Shown here piece by piece: positions 58,369 through 64,000 of a stretch of DNA of 64,000 nt. Within the stretch, counting starts at the first letter, position 1; each line of letters begins with the position of its first letter. The notes beneath the pieces are model-generated. The model worked only from the letters and a program-made list of their open reading frames with translations. It was not told the DNA's origin and did not search any database. Source of the DNA: Bryobacterales bacterium (lineage in GTDB: Bacteria; Acidobacteriota; Terriglobia; Bryobacterales; Bryobacteraceae); assembly GCA_019261985.1 (NCBI GenBank), contig JAFAQY010000020.1, forward strand, positions 1 through 64,000, written 5' to 3'. Made by a program: the position numbers and the translations under genes.

Positions 58369-61196
58369 GCACGCCAAACAATACCTCCCGCCGCCAGTTC
58401 CTGGAACGAAGCGGAGCCGCAATTGTCGCCGCTACCGCCGCCCCTGCTCTAGAGGCTCAGGCGCCATCCCAAAATGCGCAGAACACGATCAGCCCCGATC
58501 CCAGCGTTCCGCGCACCACGATCAAAGTCACAATTAACGGATCGCCACGCCGCATCGAGGTGGAAGATCGATGGACCCTGGTTGAGCTGCTTCGGGATCA
58601 CCTCGGCCTAACCGGCACGCGCATCGGCTGCGATCGAGGTGAGTGTGGCGCTTGCACGGTGCTTATTGATGGCAAGGCTGGCTACTCTTGCAGCCAGCTC
58701 GCGGTTTGGATGGATGGCCGCTCCATTCAAACGGTCGAGTCCCTTGCACAAAACGGTAATCTCGATCCGCTTCAGAAAGCGTTTATCGAGCATGATGCAC
58801 CGCAGTGCGGCTTCTGCACGTCAGGCCAGTTAATGAGCGCCAAGGGTCTTCTGAACCGCAATCCGAAACCTGCTCAGGACGATGCCCGCGCCGCGCTCAC
58901 TGGGAACATCTGCCGCTGCTCGAATTACAACCGCTATGTTGAAGCCACGCTTGCTGCCGCCGGCGTCTCCTCGCCGCAAACCGTGCAGCGCTTCGCAGCC
59001 GCGGGCGCCCCCTTCGCGGCGCTGAAGACCATCGGGCATGAAACGCCTCGCATCGACGCGCGCGAGCGCGTCACCGGGAAAGCCACCTATAGCGGCGACG
59101 TGCGTCTGCCCGGTATGCTCTATGCCAAGGTCCTGCGCAGCCCGCACGCGCACGCCCGCATCAAGAGCATCGATATCTCGAAAGCCCAAGCGCTCCCCGG
59201 CGTGAAAGCGGTGCTTACGCATGACAACTGTACCGTGGTTTGGGGCGCGGGCGGGATCGCGGGTGGCCAGCAGTATAACGATGCAGTCAAAAAGATCACC
59301 AAGCAGCGCCGGTATGCGTTCAATAATCCGGTCCGCTTCGTCGGAGATCCCGTAGCTGCTGTTGCAGCCGTGAACCGGCACGTCGCCGAGGAGGCTCTCC
59401 AACTTATTTCGGTCGATTATGAGGTTCTCCCGCACGTGCTCGAGCCGGAAGAAGCGCTGAAGCCCGGCGCTCCGCAGATCTGGCCTGAGGGCAATCTTGC
59501 GCTCGATACGCGCAACGAAGCAAAACCCACGGGTCAGCGCCGCGGCGACGTGGAAAAGGGCTTCCAGGAGGCCATGGCCGACGGCGGACACGTCTTCGAA
59601 GACCGTCTGACCACCACGCTTGTCCACAACGCTCAGATGGAGCCGCGCTCCTGCGTCGCGCACTGGGAGGGAGAAAAGCTCACCGTTTACACGCCGACCG
59701 GCGGCATTGCAAATTGCCGCGCCGATACCGCTCGCGATCTGGACGTGCCACTCGAAAACGTCCGCATTGTGTGCCAGTACATGGGCGGCAACTTCGGCAA
59801 TAAAAACCAGAATCAGGATTCGGACCTGATTGCCGCGATGCTTGCGAAACAGTCCGGCGCGCCGGTGAAGGTCGAATACTCGCGAAAGGAAGATTTCATC
59901 GGCATGCACGGACGCTGGCCGACGGTTCAATATTACAAAGTCGGGGTCAGCCGCGACGGAACCCTCAAATCCATTCAGCTTCGCGGTTACAGCGGCATGG
60001 GCGGGTACCGCAAGAACAGCGGCAATATCGGCGGCATTGAAGTTTATCAGTGCCCAAATATCGAAACCACAATTTACCCCGTCTACACCAATAAAACGAC
60101 CTCAGGGAATTTCCGCGGCCCCGAGTACCCGCAAGGCTACTTCGGCATCCAGAACATGATGGACGAGGTCGCATTTAAGCTCAACATGGACCCGGTTGAG
60201 TTCGCGCTGAAGAACATGACGCGCAAGGCCAACGACCAGAATCCGTACACAAATTACACGCTCGACGAGTGCATTCATCGCGGAGCCGAAGCTTTCGGGT
60301 GGAAGCAGAAGTGGCGGCCGGAACCCGGCTCCGACCGCGGCCCAGTTAAGCGCGGCGCGGGATTCGCATTCATGGCGTTCCGCTCCGGTGTCGGCCGCAG
60401 TAACGCGATTATTGAGCTTGATTCAAGCGGCAAATACATCGTCCGTGTCGGCGTAACCGACGTCGGCGCGGGCGCCAAGACCACCATGGGCCTGATCGCG
60501 GCAGAGGCGCTGGAGGTGCCGCTTTCGCAAGTCACCGTGGATTGGGGCGACACCAGCCGGTGTCCGTACTCGGTTGGCGAATCCGGCAGCCGCACCACCA
60601 TTCAGACCGGCTACGCGGTGGTGGAAGCCGCGCGCGAGATTAAAAAGCAAATCGCCGAGAAGGGCATGCCCAAAACCGGTGAGCGCTACACCGCGTCCAC
60701 CAATCCGAACCCGACGATTGCGGATAACAAGGTCCGCGCCACTTATGGCGCTCATTTTGTCGAAGTGGAAGTTGACGTCGAAACCGGCCGCGCCCGCGTG
60801 CTGAAGTATCTGGCGGTTCACGATTGCGGCCGCGTTATGAACCCGCTCACCGCCGCAAGCCAGATCAAAGGCGGAGCGATCATGGGCATCGGCATGGCTT
60901 TGCATGAAGAACTGCTCTATGACGCGCGCAGCGGGCAGCCGTTGACAGCCGGTTATTATGGGCACCGCGTGCTGACGCACCGCGACGCGCCCGATATTGA
61001 AGTCATATTTATCGAAAGCGACGACGGCTACGGACCCTGGGGCGCAAAGAGCATGGGCGAATCGAGCAAAGTTCCCGCGGTGGCCGCGGTGGGAAATGCC
61101 GTGTTCAATGCGCTGGGGCATCGGATGAGGGACTTGCCTATCACACGCGACAAAATCCTAATGGCCGCTCAGCGCGGCGCGGAGGTGCGTGCATGA
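58365..61196 (+). CDS. Molybdenum hydroxylase: fused 2Fe-2S and molybdopterin subunit, Tat-exported
   Basis: 943 residues from ATG 58365. NTSRRQFLERSGAAIVAATA is a twin-arginine signal. A [2Fe-2S] ferredoxin domain has Cys89, Cys94, Cys97 and Cys109, and a second cluster domain has Cys148, Cys151, Cys183 and Cys185. From about residue 225 the xanthine-dehydrogenase-type molybdopterin domains follow (RVTGKATYSGDVRLPGMLYA, QYMGGNFGNKNQNQDSD), ending GPWGAKSMGESSKVPAVAA with the catalytic Glu. Small and large subunits are normally separate, so this is a fusion. It oxidises an N-heterocycle or aldehyde-type substrate, probably in the periplasm. It overlaps both neighbours by four bases. Confidence 0.88.
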   Translation: MSTPNNTSRRQFLERSGAAIVAATAAPALEAQAPSQNAQNTISPDPSVPRTTIKVTINGSPRRIEVEDRWTLVELLRDHLGLTGTRIGCDRGECGACTVLIDGKAGYSCSQLAVWMDGRSIQTVESLAQNGNLDPLQKAFIEHDAPQCGFCTSGQLMSAKGLLNRNPKPAQDDARAALTGNICRCSNYNRYVEATLAAAGVSSPQTVQRFAAAGAPFAALKTIGHETPRIDARERVTGKATYSGDVRLPGMLYAKVLRSPHAHARIKSIDISKAQALPGVKAVLTHDNCTVVWGAGGIAGGQQYNDAVKKITKQRRYAFNNPVRFVGDPVAAVAAVNRHVAEEALQLISVDYEVLPHVLEPEEALKPGAPQIWPEGNLALDTRNEAKPTGQRRGDVEKGFQEAMADGGHVFEDRLTTTLVHNAQMEPRSCVAHWEGEKLTVYTPTGGIANCRADTARDLDVPLENVRIVCQYMGGNFGNKNQNQDSDLIAAMLAKQSGAPVKVEYSRKEDFIGMHGRWPTVQYYKVGVSRDGTLKSIQLRGYSGMGGYRKNSGNIGGIEVYQCPNIETTIYPVYTNKTTSGNFRGPEYPQGYFGIQNMMDEVAFKLNMDPVEFALKNMTRKANDQNPYTNYTLDECIHRGAEAFGWKQKWRPEPGSDRGPVKRGAGFAFMAFRSGVGRSNAIIELDSSGKYIVRVGVTDVGAGAKTTMGLIAAEALEVPLSQVTVDWGDTSRCPYSVGESGSRTTIQTGYAVVEAAREIKKQIAEKGMPKTGERYTASTNPNPTIADNKVRATYGAHFVEVEVDVETGRARVLKYLAVHDCGRVMNPLTAASQIKGGAIMGIGMALHEELLYDARSGQPLTAGYYGHRVLTHRDAPDIEVIFIESDDGYGPWGAKSMGESSKVPAVAAVGNAVFNALGHRMRDLPITRDKILMAAQRGAEVRA

Positions 61197-62182
61197 AGAC
61201 GTTTACCAACTCCAACGCTCGCGATCCGAAACAAGCGGCGACGCTCGCGCAGCAGGCCCGCCGCGAAAATAAGGCCGCTTATTTCAACAGCGGAGGGACC
61301 GATCTGCTCGGGCTCGTTAAAGAACGAATCGTCAAGCCTGATGTTTTGATTAATCTGCGCACGCTAAAAGGCCTGGACACGATTTCCTCCGCGGCCGGCG
61401 GCGTCAATATCGGCGGACAAGTCACACTCGAAACCCTGAGCCGCGATCCCCGCATCCGCCGCGATTACACCGTCCTGGCCGAAGCCGCCGAGAGCGTAGC
61501 CACTCCCCAGATCCGCAATTTCGGAACTCTGGCAGGCAACGTCTGCCAGCGGCCGTGGTGCTGGTACTACCGCAATGGCTTCCCGTGCTTCAAGGCGGGA
61601 GGCAACCAGTGCTTCTCCATCACCGGCGAAAACCAGTTCCACGCCATCTTTGGCGGAGGGCCGAGCTATATCGTTCACCCGTCCGACACGGCGCCGGCTC
61701 TGGTTGCATTAGACGCGCGCTTCAAGATTATCGGACCGGCAGGCGAGCGCACCGTTCCCGCCGCCGATTTCTTCGTTCTGCCAAAGCAAAACGCCGCACG
61801 CGAAAACGTGCTCGCCGAGGATGAAGTGCTGGCGTCGATCCAGTTGCCCAGTCCGCGTGCCGGCCAGCGCAGCACCTATCACAAAGAGATGGACCGCGAA
61901 GCCTGGACTCATGCGGTGGTCAGCGCCGCGCTTGTTCTCGAAATGGACAAGGACATCTGCCGCTCCGCGCGCATCGTGCTCGGCGGAGTTGCGCCAATCC
62001 CCTGGCGAGTACCAGACGCCGAGAAGCTGCTAGCGGGCCAGCGCATCACGCCCGACCTCGCCGCGAAGGCCGCGGAAGCCGCGCTCGCAGGCGCGAATCC
62101 GCTCGCGAAGAACGCATATAAAGTGCCGCTGACGAAAGCCATCGTGCAGCGCACCGCTTTAGCTCTAGCCACCCGGGCCTGA
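61193..62182 (+). CDS. FAD-binding subunit of the molybdenum hydroxylase, with a 4Fe-4S insertion
   Basis: 329 residues. FNSGGTDLLGLVKERIVKP and ATPQIRNFGTLAGNVCQRPW are FAD-binding motifs of CoxM/XdhB proteins. Four cysteines (118, 123, 132, 140) in NVCQRPWCWYYRNGFPCFKA, then GGNQC, match the [4Fe-4S] insertion known in YagS/PaoB-type subunits. It accepts electrons from the molybdenum subunit. It lacks an obvious Tat signal and presumably travels with the fused subunit. Its last 18 codons are duplicated at 62815. Confidence 0.88.
   Translation: MKTFTNSNARDPKQAATLAQQARRENKAAYFNSGGTDLLGLVKERIVKPDVLINLRTLKGLDTISSAAGGVNIGGQVTLETLSRDPRIRRDYTVLAEAAESVATPQIRNFGTLAGNVCQRPWCWYYRNGFPCFKAGGNQCFSITGENQFHAIFGGGPSYIVHPSDTAPALVALDARFKIIGPAGERTVPAADFFVLPKQNAARENVLAEDEVLASIQLPSPRAGQRSTYHKEMDREAWTHAVVSAALVLEMDKDICRSARIVLGGVAPIPWRVPDAEKLLAGQRITPDLAAKAAEAALAGANPLAKNAYKVPLTKAIVQRTALALATRA
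62125..62180. repeat. Duplicated gene end, copy 1 (inside the FAD-subunit gene)
   Basis: The last ~18 codons of the FAD subunit (PLTKAIVQRTALALATRA) are repeated at 62815-62869 with about 85% identity and a one-base gap. The brnTA cassette lies between the copies. Confidence 0.75.
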
Positions 62183-62266
62183 GATCGTTGGGTAGCCTCG
62201 TTTAAAGCGTCGGAGGTTCCTGCCCCGCGCAAGCAGGCGGCCGTCGCGTATTGCTAGAATAATGCT

Positions 62267-62558
62267 TTGGGCATTATCGACTTCTCCCGGGACCCGCGCA
62301 AGGCACAATCGAATCTTGCGAAACATGGCGTCTCGTTCGAGGAAGCCCAAACTGTTTTTTTTTGACGAGAATGCACGATTGATTGACGATCCCGATCATT
62401 CAGGCGAAGAGGAACGATTCCTGCTGTTGGGTTATAGCTTCCAAGCGCGCTGTTTGGTGGTATGCCATGCATATCGCGAATGTGCTTCTGTCATGCGGCT
62501 CATCTCCGCCCGGCGCGCAACATCGCGCGAGGAAAAAGAATATTGGAGGTTTCGATGA
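62267..62558 (+). pseudogene. BrnT-type toxin with a frameshift in a nine-T run
   Basis: From TTG 62267 the frame reads GIIDFSRDPRKAQSNLAKHG, then VSFEEAQTVFF, and then hits a stop. The other frame resumes at DENARLIDDPDHSGEEERFL, then LLGYSFQARCLVVCHAYREC, then LISARRATSREEKEYW, ending at 62558. Together they make a complete BrnT RNase of about 97 residues. The break is a run of nine T (62355-62363); eight would restore the frame. It overlaps brnA by four bases. Possibilities: a real mutation, a base-call error, or slippage on the T-run that yields some full-length toxin. Confidence 0.75.
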
Positions 62559-62803
62559 GAAGAGAATACGATTTTTCGAAGTCGCGTAGAAACCCATACG
62601 CCAAACAACTTAAGCGCCAGATTACGATTCGCCTTGATGCGGCGGCGTTGGATTATTTTAAGCAACTCGCTGCCGAACTAGGCATGCCGTATCAGAACCT
62701 CATCAATCTATTCCTGCGAGACTGTGCTGCGCATAAGCGCCGGCCGGAGATAAAGTGGCCACCGGCGAGTAATCCAAGCGAACGCGCGCGCTCGAAAACG
62801 TAG
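62555..62803 (+). CDS. BrnA-type antitoxin
   Basis: 82 residues from ATG 62555 overlapping the brnT stop. MRREYDFSKSRRNPYAKQLK, then RQITIRLDAAALDYFKQLAA, then YQNLINLFLRDCAAHKR: the toxin-binding N-terminus and a ribbon-helix-helix C-terminus as in BrnA. It is intact, unlike the toxin gene. It probably represses the promoter of the pair. Confidence 0.85.
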   Translation: MRREYDFSKSRRNPYAKQLKRQITIRLDAAALDYFKQLAAELGMPYQNLINLFLRDCAAHKRRPEIKWPPASNPSERARSKT

Positions 62804-62814
62804 CGCGTGGCGCC

Positions 62815-62869
62815 GCCGCTGACGAAAGCCATCATGCAGCGCACTGCTTGGCTCTCGGCAACCGGGCCT
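62815..62869. repeat. Duplicated gene end, copy 2
   Basis: It reads PLTKAIMQRTAW and then diverges in frame (SATGPRG), a decayed copy of the end of the FAD-subunit gene, just after brnA. It is non-coding now. Together with copy 1 it brackets the toxin-antitoxin cassette. Confidence 0.75.
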
Positions 62870-62928
62870 CGGGGCGCCAAACAGTCGCGCTTCCGCCGGT
62901 GGCAGTCGTGTCATCCTACCCTGAGGAT

Positions 62929-63855
62929 ATGTATCGTGCCCTCCTGATACTGCCCGCGCTGGCAGCGCTGCACGCGGCTCCCCTATGTCCTTCGCCCCGC
63001 GAGGTCCAGCCGGGCCAGACGCTGGAAGAGCTGGCATCTCGCTACCTTGGCGATCCCCAATACGCGATCTCCATCGCCCTTGCGACCAACGCCCGTACGG
63101 CGGACGGATTCAAGTACATTTCGAACCTCGACGACCTTGCGGGCATTGGGCGAGTCTGTGTTCCCGCGAAATCCGAAGCGAAGGACCTGCGCCGCAGTTG
63201 GGAGGCGTACGAGCGCGCTGTCAGCGAAGCTCGCCTGCCCCGCGCGTCCACTGTTTCGAAATCGCTCGTCATTATTCCGCCGGATCAGCCTGTGGATGTA
63301 GTGGCTTGGGTGCGGCAGGACCAAGCCGACCGGCTGAAAACCGGCGCGGGCGGCTGGGTGAATGCAGTGCCTTCCGAGACCTGGGTCACGGTCGAACCGC
63401 ATCTGCGCGATTTCTGCCGCACCTTCGTGCATGACCGCAAGCCGGAGGAGGCCAAGCTCGCGCAGCGCCTGGAGCAGCGTCTGGGGCTTTCGCCATCCAG
63501 CGGCAAAACGAACTTCGTTCGCATGCGCCTCGCTCAACCTGAAGCCAACGCTATCTTTCGACCTTGTGTCAATCCGGCCGCCGATCATGCTACTTGCTCC
63601 GTCGGGCCGCCCTCAAGTTCGGCGGCCGATTACCAGCAGTGGTTTCTTGGACAGTACTACTCCTCATACGGTCAATCTCTAATCGGTGAGTTTCCATGGA
63701 CGGCGTTGGGCTACACCTTCGATTGGGGTCAGGGCTCAGCCAAAGGCCGCTTTCAACGCTACGGCGAGAGCGAATTCGTAATTCGCAAGAATGCACCCGT
63801 TGAAGTTCTCGACGTGCTCACGACGGCGAAGTATTGCGGCTTAAACGCGCCTTAG
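62929..63855 (+). CDS. Exported LysM-like protein
   Basis: 308 residues from ATG 62929, preceded by TGAGGA. Signal peptide MYRALLILPALAALHAAP. Residues about 28-80 (VQPGQTLEELASRYLGDPQY, IALATNARTADGFKYISNLD, GIGRVCVP) resemble a LysM domain, a 45-residue peptidoglycan- or chitin-binding fold, with extra length. The remaining 200 residues, with several Cys (FCRTF, FRPCVN, ATCSVG, KYCGL), are unrecognised. Confidence 0.65.
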   Translation: MYRALLILPALAALHAAPLCPSPREVQPGQTLEELASRYLGDPQYAISIALATNARTADGFKYISNLDDLAGIGRVCVPAKSEAKDLRRSWEAYERAVSEARLPRASTVSKSLVIIPPDQPVDVVAWVRQDQADRLKTGAGGWVNAVPSETWVTVEPHLRDFCRTFVHDRKPEEAKLAQRLEQRLGLSPSSGKTNFVRMRLAQPEANAIFRPCVNPAADHATCSVGPPSSSAADYQQWFLGQYYSSYGQSLIGEFPWTALGYTFDWGQGSAKGRFQRYGESEFVIRKNAPVEVLDVLTTAKYCGLNAP

Positions 63856-63893
63856 CAGCTCGCGGCTATAATGAACTGCAATTGTGGAGCACT

Positions 63894-64000
63894 ATGAATA
63901 AAGGCTGCGCACTCACAATCTGTTTCGTCCTGAGCTGCTGGTCCGGCGGCGCCTCCGCTCAAATTCTTCTAGCGGGCGAGTGGTCCCCGCAGTTTCATGA
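63894..64000 (+). CDS. Start of an exported protein, cut by the window edge
   Basis: ATG 63894 opens MNKGCALTICFVLSCWSGGA, then SAQILLAGEWSPQFH..., a signal peptide followed by the 'LAGEWSPxFHE' start seen in unnamed exported acidobacterial proteins. About 35 residues are visible. No function can be given. Confidence 0.6.
   Translation, partial: MNKGCALTICFVLSCWSGGASAQILLAGEWSPQFH

Noticed and set aside
58830-59930. 366-codon minus-strand frame inside the molybdenum hydroxylase
   Set aside because: Antisense shadow; the plus strand has all cofactor-binding motifs.

Overview
The window comes from a high-GC, Gram-negative soil-type bacterium. The best guess is an acidobacterium of the Solibacter/Bryobacter type. 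This is inferred from gene content: two very large TonB-dependent receptors with a carboxypeptidase-regulatory-like N-terminus, a PSCyt1/DUF1549/DUF1553 cytochrome paired with a DUF1501 protein, the DUF2950/DUF3300 pair, many secreted beta-propellers, Tat-exported metallo-hydrolases and cupins, and many small toxin-antitoxin cassettes. No rRNA, tRNA or CRISPR array was recognised.

Layout. 0-5.4 kb: the edge of an insertion element, a beta-lactamase-fold hydrolase, two secreted proteins, a frameshifted protein kinase and a methyltransferase remnant. 5.4-6.0 kb: a vapBC pair. 6.1-10 kb: PfkB-type sugar kinase, EamA exporter, and a Lol-type permease/cupin/DUF7009 operon. 10-10.4 kb: a decayed brnTA. 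10.5-14.2 kb: zwf, a secreted cupin, a six-bladed propeller and a cytochrome c. 14.2-19.6 kb: MBL hydrolase, cstA with its small partner ybdD, a flavin reductase, a CbiX-type chelatase and a zinc-binding protein. 19.8-21.2 kb: a second vapBC beside decaying membrane-protein and TonB-receptor fragments. 21.3-25.1 kb: a TonB-dependent receptor. 25.2-26.05 kb: a third vapBC lying between two 40-bp imperfect direct repeats.

26.1-31.5 kb is the most interesting locus: a four-gene NitT/TauT-type ABC transporter plus GdmH-like guanidine hydrolase cluster, ending in an unusual CbiX-DUF362 fusion protein. 31.5-43.3 kb: a secreted HExxH protein, twin Vgb-like propellers, the PSCyt1/DUF1501 pair and a second TonB receptor. 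43.4-47.8 kb: a complete urease operon ureF-D-A-B-C-G without ureE, in which UreG carries its own histidine-rich tail. If the GdmH call is right, the window encodes a full route from guanidine to urea plus ammonia, and then from urea to ammonia and CO2, with both hydrolases requiring nickel.

48-55.4 kb: DUF2950, DUF3300, a CDP-alcohol phosphatidyltransferase, GreA, an OmpA-like protein and small conserved proteins. 55.4-62.2 kb: a degenerate Fic-like protein, protocatechuate-dioxygenase-like pcaHG, an alpha/beta hydrolase and a molybdenum hydroxylase (fused 2Fe-2S/Moco subunit plus an FAD/4Fe-4S subunit), which suggests aromatic-compound oxidation. 62.2-64 kb: a second brnTA with a poly-T frameshift, inserted next to a duplicated gene end, then a LysM-like protein and the start of a further secreted protein.

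Throughout, intergenic hairpin repeats with conserved cores (TTGGCAA or GCTTCAGC-like) but variable complementary stems recur. One of them lies inside a coding region.
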